From: Asaia bogorensis
GTDB taxonomy: Bacteria > Pseudomonadota > Alphaproteobacteria > CACIAM-22H2
Reading direction: 5' to 3'
Assembly: GCA_945901855.1 (NCBI GenBank)
Contig: CAMDLT010000006.1
Location: 1 to 64,000 of the forward strand
DNA length: 64,000 bases
The notes beneath the pieces were generated by a model. It was not told where the DNA came from and did no database searches. It worked only from the letters and a program-made list of their open reading frames with translations. This document shows, in pieces, positions 37,431-46,077 of the stretch. Both the position numbers and the translations under genes were made by a program. How positions within the stretch are numbered: the first letter of the stretch is position 1; every line of letters begins with the position of its first letter.

Positions 37431-37760
37431 ATGCGCTTGCTCGTCCTTTTCCTGCTTCTGTCGGCTATCCCCGTTGCGGCACAAGCGCCCGCCGCCAACG
37501 CCGTGACGTGCAAGGCGACCGGCTTCGATCGCGCGGTCGTGGGCAAAATGACGGACCGGCTGCTCGATATGGGTTTTGTCGGCTTCGAAAAAATGGCAGT
37601 CGTCGATGGCTGCTACCGCGTGGAAGCGCGCAATTCGACAGGCGACGTGGTGCTGCTGACCTTCGACGAAGACGGCGATCTGATCGCCCTTGGTCTGGGG
37701 ACAGGCGGTGCGCGTCCGCGGTTTGCCCCAGCGCGCGATGGCATTCGCGAGGCCGACTGA
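37431..37760 (+). CDS. Small secreted protein, PepSY-like
   Basis: A 109-aa exported protein: MRLLVLFLLLSAIPVAAQAPA is a clear Sec signal peptide with an AxA-type cleavage site. The mature part (MTDRLLDMGFVGFEKMAVVDGCYRVEARNSTGDVVLLTFDEDGDLIALG) reads like a PepSY-type fold, a periplasmic protease-inhibitory or binding domain, but similarity is weak. The two mature Cys might form a disulfide. It starts 8 bp after azlD and 2 bp before the methyltransferase. Confidence 0.72.
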   Translation: MRLLVLFLLLSAIPVAAQAPAANAVTCKATGFDRAVVGKMTDRLLDMGFVGFEKMAVVDGCYRVEARNSTGDVVLLTFDEDGDLIALGLGTGGARPRFAPARDGIREAD

Positions 37761-37762
37761 TC

Positions 37763-38725
37763 ATGGCGGCGGATGCCGAAAAAGACGGCGCCGACGCCAA
37801 AAAACTTCTGTCGCCCACGACGCGCGCCAAGCTGCATGCATGGTGGGAAGGCTATGCGTACGCGCCCGAAAAAAAGACCGCGCCGCCGCCGCCGGCTGTC
37901 GACGCCAAACACCCCGACCCGATCGAGCCCGCGTTGACGGGCCGGGTTTTGATCAAAGAGCCGTGGCCGCGCGAGCGCATCAAGGTCGCCCAGCTTATCT
38001 GGGGCGACGGATTCACGTTTCCGGGGGCAAGCGATTTTGTCCTCGAACTCACCGCCCCGCTGCAATTGGGGCCCGACGCGATCGGGTTGGATTTGGGTTG
38101 CGGGCTGGGGGCGGGAACGCGCGCCCTTGCAAGTGCTACCAACGCGTGGCTCGAAGGCTACGATCTGTCGCAGGAACTTGCCCAGGCGGGTGCCGTTCTG
38201 TCGCGCGCGTCGGGAATGGAAAAGCGCGCTGCAATCGGATTTCTCGACGCGATCGACGGCAGTTTCAAGCCCAAGCGCTATGACGGCGTGCTGGCGCGCA
38301 ATGTCTTTTCGCTGATCTCCGACAAGCCGAAATTTTTGCAGCGCCTCGTGCACGGCATGAAGCCGGGGGCGCGGCTGGTCGTGTTCGACTGGGCGATCGC
38401 GCGTGCGGACGCGCATGGCGAGGCGCTGGACGCCTACCGTATCGGCGAAGCGACGGCTCCGCGCTTGTCGACGCTTCCCCAGTTCGCGGGCCAGCTCGAA
38501 GCGGCGGGCATGGTCGTCGAAGCCAGCGACGATATCACCGATGCGTTTGCCGCGCTCGTGCTGGCGGGCTGGGCCAGGATCGACACGTTGGTGTCGCGCG
38601 GCCAGCTCGATGCGGCCGAGGGCAAGGCGCTGATGGCAGAGGCGCAGCTCTGGGCACGGCGCTTGGCGGCGCTGGGCGGCGGCGATCTGCGCGCAGCCCG
38701 CTTTGCGGCGTCGAAAAAACCTTAG
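37763..38725 (+). CDS. SAM-dependent methyltransferase
   Basis: Class I methyltransferase of 320 aa. The SAM-binding motif I is GLDLGCGLGAGTRALA, with the acidic end of beta-2 in EGYDLS; ARNVFSLISDKPKFLQRLVHGMKPGARLVVFDW corresponds to motifs II-III of small-molecule methyltransferases. An unusual 90-residue N-terminal extension rich in Lys/Pro (EKKTAPPPPAVDAKHPDP) precedes the domain. The substrate is unknown. It overlaps the convergent photolyase gene by 4 bp. Confidence 0.85.
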   Translation: MAADAEKDGADAKKLLSPTTRAKLHAWWEGYAYAPEKKTAPPPPAVDAKHPDPIEPALTGRVLIKEPWPRERIKVAQLIWGDGFTFPGASDFVLELTAPLQLGPDAIGLDLGCGLGAGTRALASATNAWLEGYDLSQELAQAGAVLSRASGMEKRAAIGFLDAIDGSFKPKRYDGVLARNVFSLISDKPKFLQRLVHGMKPGARLVVFDWAIARADAHGEALDAYRIGEATAPRLSTLPQFAGQLEAAGMVVEASDDITDAFAALVLAGWARIDTLVSRGQLDAAEGKALMAEAQLWARRLAALGGGDLRAARFAASKKP

Positions 38726-40263
38726 CCGCGCTTGGGGGCGATGCGGTCGAGCAGCGCTGTGGCGCGTTCGACCGCGCGAAGCTGGCGCTCGGCCGGCATG
38801 CGCGCGAGGGCTGCATACATCAGCCCCATGCGCGCGTTGCCCGCAAAATGCTTGCGGTTGGCGATCAGAAAATTCCAGTAAAGATAGTTGAATGGGCAGG
38901 CGTTTGGTCCGTCAGTGTCCTTGGGATCGAAGCGGCATTTGGCGCAATAGTCCGACATGCGGTCGATATACTTGCCGCTGGCCGCGTAGGGTTTGGAGGC
39001 GAGCAGGCCGCCATCCGCATGCAGCGCCATGCCGTGCACGTTGGGGAGTTCGGCCCACTCGAACGCGTCGGCATAGACGGCAAGATACCAGCGCTCGACC
39101 TCGGCAGGTGCAATGCCCGCCAGCAGCGCAAAATTGCCCGTCACCATCAAACGCTGGATATGGTGCGCGTAGGCGCGGCGCTTCGTCTGGTCCACGCATT
39201 GGGAAAGGCAGCGCATGTCGCTCGGCGCGCCCCAATAGAGCTCGGGCAAGGAACGCGCGGCATCGAGGGCGTTGGTGGCGGCATAACCCGGCATTTTGAG
39301 CCAATAGATGCCGCGCATGAATTCGCGCCAGCCCAGGATCTGGCGCACGAACCCTTCGGCGGCATTGAGCGGCACGCTGCCCGCGCGATACGCGTCTTCG
39401 GCCGCGCGGCAGACCTCAAGCGGGTCGAGCAACCCGACATTCAAATAGGGCGAGAGCAGCGAATGGAACAGCAGATCGTCGCCCTCGCGCATCGCATCCT
39501 GGTAGTCGCCGAACGACGCCAGACCGAAGCGCACAAAATGCGCCAGCGCGCGCAAGGCGTCGGCGCGCGAAACGGCAAAGCCGAAACCGGCCAGATCGCC
39601 AAAATTGTTTTTGAAGCGTTGCCCGACCAGCTCGATCACGGTTTTGGTGGTGGCGTCGGGCGCGACGGCGAATTCCGGCGGAGCGATGGTTTTGGCGCCG
39701 ATCGCTTTGCGGTTTTGCGCATCGAAATTCCACTGGCCGCCGACCGGATCGTCGCCGTCCATCAGCAAGCCGCTTTTGCGCCGCATCTCGCGATAGAAAA
39801 ATTCCATGCGCAATTGCTTGCGCCCGCGCGCGTGGTCGGCGAACGCGGCGCGGCTGCACAAAAAGCGGTCGTCTTCGCGGATTTCGACCGGAACGCCGCT
39901 CGCTTCCTGCCAACCTTCCATATCGGCCAGAACGCGCCATTCGCCCGGCAGCGTCGCGACGATGCGCTTGGGCCGATGGCGTTCGACGGCCGCCAGCATG
40001 GCCCCGCGCAAGCTGCCGGGGTTGCCGGGCGCATCCAGCGCGACGTAGTCGACAGCGATGCCCTCGGCGACAAGACCATCCGCAAAATGCCGCATCGCCG
40101 ACAGCACGAACGCGATCTTTTGCGGATGGTGCGGGACGTAGTCGGTTTCCGAGGCGACCTCGGCCATCAGCACCACGTCCTTCGCCCGGTCGATGTCGCG
40201 AAGGCCCGCGAGGCCCGCGCTCAACTGGTCGCCCAGGACGATGCGCAGCGTGCCGACGCGCAT
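38722..40263 (-). CDS. [4Fe-4S] cryptochrome/photolyase (FeS-BCP, (6-4) photolyase type)
   Basis: DNA-repair photolyase of the prokaryotic iron-sulfur class, 513 aa. The four cluster cysteines are visible at C352, C440, C443 and C456 (segments DMRCLSQC, DYCAKC, NACPFNYLYW), each two residues beyond those of Agrobacterium PhrB (350, 438, 441, 454). LRIVLGDQLS is the N-terminal motif and the FAD-binding half lies in the C-terminal region with QILGWREFMRGIYW. These enzymes use FAD and a ribolumazine chromophore to repair (6-4) photoproducts. It follows dedA by 3 bp on the same strand. Confidence 0.94.
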   Translation of the reverse strand: MRVGTLRIVLGDQLSAGLAGLRDIDRAKDVVLMAEVASETDYVPHHPQKIAFVLSAMRHFADGLVAEGIAVDYVALDAPGNPGSLRGAMLAAVERHRPKRIVATLPGEWRVLADMEGWQEASGVPVEIREDDRFLCSRAAFADHARGRKQLRMEFFYREMRRKSGLLMDGDDPVGGQWNFDAQNRKAIGAKTIAPPEFAVAPDATTKTVIELVGQRFKNNFGDLAGFGFAVSRADALRALAHFVRFGLASFGDYQDAMREGDDLLFHSLLSPYLNVGLLDPLEVCRAAEDAYRAGSVPLNAAEGFVRQILGWREFMRGIYWLKMPGYAATNALDAARSLPELYWGAPSDMRCLSQCVDQTKRRAYAHHIQRLMVTGNFALLAGIAPAEVERWYLAVYADAFEWAELPNVHGMALHADGGLLASKPYAASGKYIDRMSDYCAKCRFDPKDTDGPNACPFNYLYWNFLIANRKHFAGNARMGLMYAALARMPAERQLRAVERATALLDRIAPKRG

Positions 40264-40266
40264 CCG

Positions 40267-40854
40267 CTATTGCGATGCCGCTGATTGCTCGGCCTTGAGC
40301 GCTTCGGTACGGCGCTTGTTTTTGCGGTGCATGTAGATCGCGTAGCCGATCAGCGAAACGAACAGCGTCAACACGCCGATCTTGATCGGCAAGGCAGCTT
40401 CGGTGAATACCACGCCGAAAACATAGCCCGCCCCCGCAAAGGTCGAAGCCCAGACGCCCGCCGCGATGAAATTGAGCGCCATGAAGCGCGGCCAGTAAAT
40501 GCCGCTCATGCCGCAGGCGAACGAGCTGAAATTGCGCACGAGGTAGATGAAGCGGAAACTCAAGATGAAGCCCGTGTTGTATTTCTTCAGCCACAGGATG
40601 GCGAGGTCGGTACCGGGTTTTATGCGCGGAAAGCGCGCAACCAGCCGCTCGCCATAACGGCGCCCGAGCCAGAAATAGAGATTGTCGCCAAGAAAACTGC
40701 CGAGCCAGGCGCAGGCGATCAGGTAGTCGAGCCGCAAGATGCCAAGCTGTGCCGCGACGCCCGCAAAGATGACGAAGGTCTCGCCCTCAAAAAACGTCCA
40801 CACGAACGTGATCAAATAGAACCACTCGCCGTGACTTTCGATCCATTCGATCAT
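40267..40854 (-). CDS. DedA/SNARE-associated family membrane protein
   Basis: Inner-membrane protein of 195 aa with four or more spans. DedA motifs are visible: ETFVIFAGVAAQLGILRLDYL, GDNLYFWLGRRYGERL and FRFIYLVRNFSSFACGMSGI, the latter with the conserved Arg/Gly-rich pocket. Members support membrane potential, lipid-carrier recycling or envelope homeostasis. The start at 40854 gives MIEWIESHGEWFYLITF; an in-frame ATG 93 bp upstream would add a basic tail unlike the family. It probably co-transcribes with the photolyase gene. Confidence 0.9.
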   Translation of the reverse strand: MIEWIESHGEWFYLITFVWTFFEGETFVIFAGVAAQLGILRLDYLIACAWLGSFLGDNLYFWLGRRYGERLVARFPRIKPGTDLAILWLKKYNTGFILSFRFIYLVRNFSSFACGMSGIYWPRFMALNFIAAGVWASTFAGAGYVFGVVFTEAALPIKIGVLTLFVSLIGYAIYMHRKNKRRTEALKAEQSAASQ

Positions 40855-40978
40855 CGTGGTTTCTTGCGGGGGGCGTTTGGGGGAAAAACAGCGAGGCCGC
40901 ATCCTAGGTTGGCCGAACCGCGTCTGTCTATGGCGGCAACGCTGCAATTTACTTTTTAATCAAGGGCTTTGGGACGGG

Positions 40979-41007
40979 TTGACACGCCGCGTATCCCCCC
41001 CTATGTT
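40979..41007 (+). promoter_or_regulatory. Sigma-70-type promoter for rpmJ
   Basis: TTGACA at 40979-40984 and TATGTT at 41002-41007 are separated by 17 bp, close to the housekeeping consensus. Transcription would begin near 41014, leaving about 60 nt before the rpmJ ATG at 41073. This is the clearest promoter in the window. Confidence 0.78.
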
Positions 41008-41072
41008 CGCGCTTCTTTCGGACGGCCCCCCTCGCGGTCGCCCGGTCAACTTATTGCTGGAACAGGCGTGCC

Positions 41073-41198
41073 ATGAAGGTCGTGAATTCCCTGAAGTCGG
41101 CCAAAAAGCGCGACAAGGACTGCAAGATCGTCCGTCGCAAGGGTCGCGTCTATGTGATCAACAAGAAGAACCCGCGTTTCAAAGCCCGCCAGGGCTGA
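41073..41198 (+). CDS. rpmJ: 50S ribosomal protein L36 (C-minus type)
   Basis: A 41-aa basic protein, [20 protein letters not shown] then a Lys/Arg-rich tail ending NPRFKARQG, which matches bacterial L36. It is the form without the zinc ribbon: only one cysteine (DCK) remains where the zinc-binding form has three Cys and one His. Members of this type replace the zinc form in many alphaproteobacteria. It stands alone with its own promoter and a strong terminator. Confidence 0.95.
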   Translation: MKVVNSLKSAKKRDKDCKIVRRKGRVYVINKKNPRFKARQG

Positions 41199-41230
41199 TC
41201 GCCGCTTCTTTTCTGTATCGCAGAAAAAAA

Positions 41231-41257
41231 CCGCGCCGGAGCTTCCGGCGCGGTTTT
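41231..41257 (+). terminator. Rho-independent terminator of rpmJ
   Basis: A perfect 10-bp stem (CCGCGCCGGA at 41231-41240 and TCCGGCGCGG at 41244-41253) closes a 3-nt loop and is followed by TTTT. Seven A residues precede the left arm, so it could also work on the opposite strand. It begins 33 bp after the rpmJ stop. Confidence 0.92.
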
Positions 41258-41320
41258 CTTATGCGCGCGGGCCTCGACGTTCTTCTATAGTCGGACGGAA
41301 GAAATCCGGGAGTTCCGCCG

Positions 41321-42808
41321 ATGCTGATGCCCATCCCCGATGCCGCGACCATGTCGCGTCGCAGCCAGATTGTCGCCGATTTGCGCCAGATCGTGGCGGG
41401 CGAAGGCGTGATCGACGCCGAAGAAGAGCGCCGCGCCTACGAGTGCGACGCGCTCAATATCTATCGCGCTTTGCCGATGGTCGTGGTCCTGCCGTCGACG
41501 GTTGCCGAGGTTGCGGCCGTGATGCGCTATTGCCAGGCCAACGCGATCAAGATCGTGCCGCGCGGGGCCGGGACCGGTTTGTCGGGCGGGGCCTTGCCGC
41601 TCGAAGACGGCGTGCTGCTCGGCATGGCGAAGTTCAACAAGGTGCTCGACATCGACACGGCCAATCGGTGCGCGCGCGTGCAGCCGGGGGTAACCAACCT
41701 TGGCGTCACGCAAGCCGTGCAGCATCTGGGGCTTTATTACGCGCCCGATCCCTCCTCGCAGATCGCCTGCACGATCGGGGGCAATGTCGCGGAAAATTCG
41801 GGCGGCGTGCATTGCCTCAAATACGGCCTTACGACCAACAACGTGCTGGGCGTGGAACTCGTCACCATGGCAGGTGAAGTCGTGCGCCTGGGCGGCAAGC
41901 ATCTGGATGCCGGGGGCTACGATCTGCTCGGCGTGATCGTGGGTTCGGAAGGGTTGCTTGGCGTGGTCACGGAAGTGACCGTGCGGCTGCTGCGCAAGCC
42001 CGAGACCGCGCGCGCCGTGCTGGTGGGGTTCCCCACGCTCGAAGACGGCGGCGCGTGCGTCGCGCAGATCATCGCCGAGGGCATCATTCCGGGCGGCATC
42101 GAGATGATGGACAAACCCGCGATCGCGGCGGCGGAAGCGTTCGTGAATGCGGGCTATCCGCTCGACGTCGAGAGCCTGTTGATCGTCGAACTCGACGGGC
42201 CGCAGGCCGAAGTCGACGAACTGATCGCCAGCGTCGATCGCATCGCGCGCGAAAACCGCGCGGTCTATAGCCGCATTTCGGAATCCGAGGACGAGCGCAT
42301 GCGCTTTTGGGCCGGTCGCAAGGCCGCGTTCCCGGCCGTCGGGCGCATCAGCCCCGACTATATCTGCATGGACGGCACGATCCCGCGCAAACGCCTGGCC
42401 GACGTGCTGCGCGGCATTTCCGACATCGCGGCCAAGCACGGCGTGGCCGTCGCCAACGTGTTCCACGCGGGCGACGGCAATCTGCATCCGCTGATCCTGT
42501 TCGATGCCAACAAAGAAGGCGAATTGCTGGCCGCCGAAGCATGCGGGGCCGATATTCTGCGCCTGTGCGTGGCGGTCGGCGGCGTGCTGACGGGCGAACA
42601 TGGCGTTGGCATCGAGAAGCGCGATCTGATGCCCGCGATGTTCGACGAAGACGATCTGGCGACGCAGATGCGCCTCAAATGCGCGTTCGATCCGCAGGCG
42701 CTGCTCAATCCCGGCAAGGTGTTTCCGCAGCTGCATCGCTGCGCGGAAATGGGTCGCATGCGCGTGCACAAGGGCCAAGTGCCGTTCCCCGACCTGCCGC
42801 GCTTCTAG
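41321..42808 (+). CDS. glcD: Glycolate oxidase subunit GlcD (FAD-binding)
   Basis: FAD catalytic subunit of membrane-associated glycolate oxidase, 495 aa. The VAO-type FAD domain shows VVVLPSTVAEVAAVMRYC, PRGAGTGLSGGALPLEDGVL, PDPSSQIACTIGGNVAENSGG and GYDLLGVIVGSEGLLGVVTEVTV. The C-terminal FAD-oxidase domain has NVFHAGDGNLHPLI and LTGEHGVGIEKRDLM. The complex oxidises glycolate (and lactate) to glyoxylate and passes electrons to quinone. GGGAG lies 8 bp before the ATG. glcE follows 14 bp later. Confidence 0.95.
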   Translation: MLMPIPDAATMSRRSQIVADLRQIVAGEGVIDAEEERRAYECDALNIYRALPMVVVLPSTVAEVAAVMRYCQANAIKIVPRGAGTGLSGGALPLEDGVLLGMAKFNKVLDIDTANRCARVQPGVTNLGVTQAVQHLGLYYAPDPSSQIACTIGGNVAENSGGVHCLKYGLTTNNVLGVELVTMAGEVVRLGGKHLDAGGYDLLGVIVGSEGLLGVVTEVTVRLLRKPETARAVLVGFPTLEDGGACVAQIIAEGIIPGGIEMMDKPAIAAAEAFVNAGYPLDVESLLIVELDGPQAEVDELIASVDRIARENRAVYSRISESEDERMRFWAGRKAAFPAVGRISPDYICMDGTIPRKRLADVLRGISDIAAKHGVAVANVFHAGDGNLHPLILFDANKEGELLAAEACGADILRLCVAVGGVLTGEHGVGIEKRDLMPAMFDEDDLATQMRLKCAFDPQALLNPGKVFPQLHRCAEMGRMRVHKGQVPFPDLPRF

Positions 42809-42822
42809 GGATTTCGCTCGCC

Positions 42823-44028
42823 ATGGATTTCAAACCGAGCAACGCCAAAGAGCTCCAGCAGTGCGTGGCCTATGCCGCCGCCGAGGGCGAAAGCTTGCGC
42901 GTGCAGGGCACCAACAGCAAAGCAGCGCTCGGACGGCCGACCAGCGCCCAACGCACGCTCGATCTGTCGGCGCTCGCAGGCGCGGTTGAGTACGAGCCCG
43001 ATGAACTCGTGCTGACCTGCAACGCCGCAACATCGATGCGCGACATCCTGAAACTGCTGGAGCAGCGCGCGCAGATGCTGGCCTTCGAGCCGCCGGATCT
43101 GGGCGCGATCTACGGCGCCGCCGCAGCCGATGGCGGCACGTTGGGCGGCGCTTTGGCCGCCAACCTCGCCGGTCCGCGGCGCATCAAAATGGGCGCTGCG
43201 CGCGATCATTTTTTGGGGTTCTCGGGCGTGTCGGGGCGCGGCGAGGAATTCAAAGCGGGCAGCAAGGTCGTCAAGAACGTCACGGGCTACGATCTTTCGA
43301 AACTGATTGCAGGCTCGATGGGAACGTTGGCCGTGCTTGATCGCGTGACGATCAAGGTCATGCCGGCTCCTGCCAAAACGCGTAGCGTGCTTGTGTTCGG
43401 CCTCGACCCTGCCAGGGCCGTCCAGGCGATGGCCGACGCGCTCAACAGCCCGTGGGAAGTGTCGGGGGCCGCCTATTTGCCGCACCGCGCTGCGGCACGC
43501 GCGTCGGTCGACCATGTCGCGCAAGCGGCGGCGAGCGTGACCGCCATTCGCGTCGAAGGCACGTCGGTATCGGTTGCCGCGCGCTGCGAAGCGCTGCGCA
43601 AAAGTCTGGGCGCGTTCGGACCTGTCGAGGAACTGCATTCGATGCGCAGCGCCAAACTGTGGCGCGAAGTGCGCGACGTTGCGGCCCTGTTGCCCGGCAC
43701 AAGCGCCGCGCTGTGGCGCGTGTCGGTTGCGCCAAGCGACGGCCCCGCCGTCGCCGCCGCTATGCCGAACGCCGACTGGTTTTTCGATTGGGGCGGCGGG
43801 CTTGTGTGGCTCGCGGTTCCCGCATCGCCCGATGCCAGCGCATCGGCGGTGCGCGCCAGTTTCAAGGAAGGCCACGCGACCTTGATGCGCGCCCCCGACG
43901 CGGTGCGCGGCATCGTTCCGGTCTTCGAGCCGCCCGCGTCTGCGATTGCGGCTTTGTCGCGCGGCATCAAAGCCCAGTTCGATCCCAAGGGCATCCTCAA
44001 TCCGGGCCGTCTCTACGAAGCGTTCTGA
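42823..44028 (+). CDS. glcE: Glycolate oxidase subunit GlcE
   Basis: Second FAD-fold subunit of glycolate oxidase, 401 aa. It has a shorter VAO-type FAD domain with ADGGTLGGALAANLAGPRR, KNVTGYDLSKLIAGSMGTLAVLDRVTIKV, the family signature, and ends FDPKGILNPGRLYEAF. It forms the complex with GlcD and GlcF and lies between them with spacings of 14 and 9 bp. Confidence 0.94.
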   Translation: MDFKPSNAKELQQCVAYAAAEGESLRVQGTNSKAALGRPTSAQRTLDLSALAGAVEYEPDELVLTCNAATSMRDILKLLEQRAQMLAFEPPDLGAIYGAAAADGGTLGGALAANLAGPRRIKMGAARDHFLGFSGVSGRGEEFKAGSKVVKNVTGYDLSKLIAGSMGTLAVLDRVTIKVMPAPAKTRSVLVFGLDPARAVQAMADALNSPWEVSGAAYLPHRAAARASVDHVAQAAASVTAIRVEGTSVSVAARCEALRKSLGAFGPVEELHSMRSAKLWREVRDVAALLPGTSAALWRVSVAPSDGPAVAAAMPNADWFFDWGGGLVWLAVPASPDASASAVRASFKEGHATLMRAPDAVRGIVPVFEPPASAIAALSRGIKAQFDPKGILNPGRLYEAF

Positions 44029-44037
44029 AAGCCCCCC

Positions 44038-45339
44038 ATGCAAACCAATTTCACCCTGGTCCAATTGGCGGACTCCGACGTGCGGGAGTCGGAAGCGATT
44101 TTGCGCAAATGCGTGCATTGCGGCTTCTGCACCGCGACGTGTCCGACCTATGTGCTGCTCGGCGACGAACTCGACAGCCCGCGCGGGCGCATCTATTTGA
44201 TCAAGGACATGCTGGAGAAGGACCGCGCGGCCGATGCGCGCACCGTCAAGCATGTCGATCGCTGCCTGTCGTGCCTGTCTTGCATGACGACGTGCCCGTC
44301 GGGCGTCAATTACATGCATCTGGTCGATCATGCGCGCGCCCACATCGAAGCGACCTATGTGCGGCCCTGGCACGAGCGGTTGCTGCGCGGCGTGCTGGCG
44401 TTCGTGCTGCCGCATCCGCTGCGCTTTCGCGCGGCCCTCGTCGGCGCTTTGCTGGCAAAGCCGCTGAAAGGGCTGTTGCCAAAGACCGGTCCGCTTGCAC
44501 GCCTGCGCGCGATGCTCGATATGGCGCCGGCCGCTATTCCGTCGCCGTCGCCGATGGACCGGCCGCAGATTTTTGCGGCCCACGGCCCGGTCAAAATACG
44601 CGTGGCTTTGCTGCAAGGCTGCGCGCAGCAAGTGCTCGCCCCGCAAATCAACGAAGCGACGATCCGCGTGCTCACGCGCCTCGGGTGCGAAGTGGCGATC
44701 GCCAAAGAGGCGGGCTGCTGCGGCGCGCTCATGCACCATATGGGTCGCGTCGGCGATAGCCATGCCTCGGCTGCCGCCAATATCCGCGCCTGGATGGCGC
44801 TGTGGGACGGGCAAGGGCCCGATGCCATCGTGGTCAACGCGTCGGGCTGCGGGACCACGGTCAAAGATTACGGCTTCATGTTCCGCGACGATCCGGCACT
44901 GAAGGCGATGGCCGAAACCGTATCGGCGCGCACGCGCGACGTGTCGGAAATTTTGCGCGATCTCAAACCCGATGCCAAAGCGCCCGAGAAACTCGCCGTC
45001 GCCTACCATTCGGCGTGTTCGCTGCAGCACGGCCAGAAACTGGGATCCGTGCCGCGCAAGCTGCTCGCCGATGCCGGTTTTGCGATGCGCGATCCGGCCG
45101 AAAGCCATCTGTGCTGCGGGTCGGCCGGGACCTACAATCTGATGCAGCCGGAGATCGCAAGGCAATTGCAGGCCCGGAAAGTCGCCAACCTTCAGGCGAC
45201 AGGTGCGACGCTGGTTGCTGCGGGCAATATCGGCTGCATGGCGCAAATCGCGGCGGCCGCCAATATTCCGGTCGTCCATACGGTCGAACTGATGGATTGG
45301 GCGACCGGCGGCCCGAAGCCCGCAGGCTTAAGCCAGTAG
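44038..45339 (+). CDS. glcF: Glycolate oxidase iron-sulfur subunit GlcF
   Basis: Iron-sulfur electron-transfer subunit, 433 aa, completing GlcDEF. Two ferredoxin-type [4Fe-4S] motifs appear near the N-terminus (CVHCGFCTATCPTY and CLSCLSCMTTCPSG), followed by two CCG domains (AGCCGALMHH and HLCCGSAGTYNL) used for cluster or quinone-side binding. Together with GlcDE it links glycolate oxidation to the respiratory chain. Its stop overlaps the convergent TetR gene by 12 bp. Confidence 0.95.
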   Translation: MQTNFTLVQLADSDVRESEAILRKCVHCGFCTATCPTYVLLGDELDSPRGRIYLIKDMLEKDRAADARTVKHVDRCLSCLSCMTTCPSGVNYMHLVDHARAHIEATYVRPWHERLLRGVLAFVLPHPLRFRAALVGALLAKPLKGLLPKTGPLARLRAMLDMAPAAIPSPSPMDRPQIFAAHGPVKIRVALLQGCAQQVLAPQINEATIRVLTRLGCEVAIAKEAGCCGALMHHMGRVGDSHASAAANIRAWMALWDGQGPDAIVVNASGCGTTVKDYGFMFRDDPALKAMAETVSARTRDVSEILRDLKPDAKAPEKLAVAYHSACSLQHGQKLGSVPRKLLADAGFAMRDPAESHLCCGSAGTYNLMQPEIARQLQARKVANLQATGATLVAAGNIGCMAQIAAAANIPVVHTVELMDWATGGPKPAGLSQ

Positions 45340-45885
45340 CCGCGCTTCCAGCCGCGCGACGGCGCCCGCAAACACGCGCCCGTCTTCGGCCGCGCGCGCC
45401 AGCACGATGGCGCCCTGGATGGTTGCGATGGCATCGAACGCTTCGGTCCGCGCGGCGGCAGCCCCGCGCCCTTTGACGACAAGCACCCGCGCCAACGCTT
45501 CGGTCCAAAGCTGGAAATGTCTGCGCAAAGCGGGTGCGAACATCGGTTGGGTTTCGTCTGCGGCAAACAGTGCAAACGCGCAGACGCGCTTGCCGCCCTT
45601 GTGATGCGCCTCGATCGCGCGGCACATCTCGCGAATCGCGTCGGCAGGCGGCCCTGGGTGGCGCAACGGCCCCAGGATCGCGCGTTCGAACCACGCGTTG
45701 GTGTCGGCCAGCACGGCCTCCGCCATCTGCGACTTACCGCCCGGAAAAAAGTAATAGAGGCTGCCTTTGCCAAGCCCGGTTGCCGCACCGATGGCAGCAA
45801 GGCTTGCCCCTGCATAGCCGTGGCGGCGGAATATCTCCGCGAGCTTGGGCAGCAGGTCCGCGCGTTCGGCAATCTGTTTTACCAT
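45328..45885 (-). CDS. TetR/AcrR family transcriptional regulator
   Basis: DNA-binding repressor of 185 aa. The N-terminal helix-turn-helix reads AEIFRRHGYAGASLAAIGAATGLGKGSLYYFFPGGK, typical for TetR, with a ligand-binding helical C-terminal part in the YcdC/LmrA-like group. The ATG is MVKQIAERADLL; a TTG 9 bp upstream is less likely. A short repeat TACC-N4-GGTA overlaps its own start codon, consistent with autoregulation. It is convergent with glcF; its target is unknown. Confidence 0.9.
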   Translation of the reverse strand: MVKQIAERADLLPKLAEIFRRHGYAGASLAAIGAATGLGKGSLYYFFPGGKSQMAEAVLADTNAWFERAILGPLRHPGPPADAIREMCRAIEAHHKGGKRVCAFALFAADETQPMFAPALRRHFQLWTEALARVLVVKGRGAAAARTEAFDAIATIQGAIVLARAAEDGRVFAGAVARLEARLLA

Positions 45886-45891
45886 TCGGTA
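45880..45891. promoter_or_regulatory. Possible TetR operator over the tetR start
   Basis: TACC (45880-45883) and GGTA (45888-45891) form an inverted repeat with a 4-bp centre, TACCATTCGGTA, extended by imperfect T/A flanks. It spans the tetR start codon. Such ACCN4GGT cores occur in TetR-family operators, but this is short and could be chance. Confidence 0.3.
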
Positions 45892-45977
45892 CAAACTTAA
45901 CTAAATGGTCCACAAAAGCCAAGCGATTCGCGATCAAGCGGCGCACCGGCATTTTCGGGGAAGCACGAATTCAAAGC

Positions 45978-45997
45978 CGTTCCAATGGCTTGGAACG
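45978..45997. promoter_or_regulatory. 20-bp inverted repeat upstream of carA
   Basis: CGTTCCAA and TTGGAACG are perfect complements around TGGC. The repeat lies in the 192-bp gap between tetR and carA, just upstream of a likely carA promoter and about 92 bp from the tetR start, so it could be an operator for either gene. It is not a terminator, having no T-run. Confidence 0.5.
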
Positions 45998-46011
45998 CCG
46001 AAAAGCGAAGA

Positions 46012-46041
46012 TTGACCGCCGATAGCGGAGTTGCGTAGAGG
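46012..46041 (+). promoter_or_regulatory. Possible carAB promoter
   Basis: TTGACC at 46012-46017 and TAGAGG at 46036-46041 are 18 bp apart. They lie 37 bp before the carA start. The -10 is weak, so this is a candidate only. Confidence 0.35.
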
Positions 46042-46077
46042 CTTTGGCAGTCGATTGGCCGCAAGGGAAAAACGATC

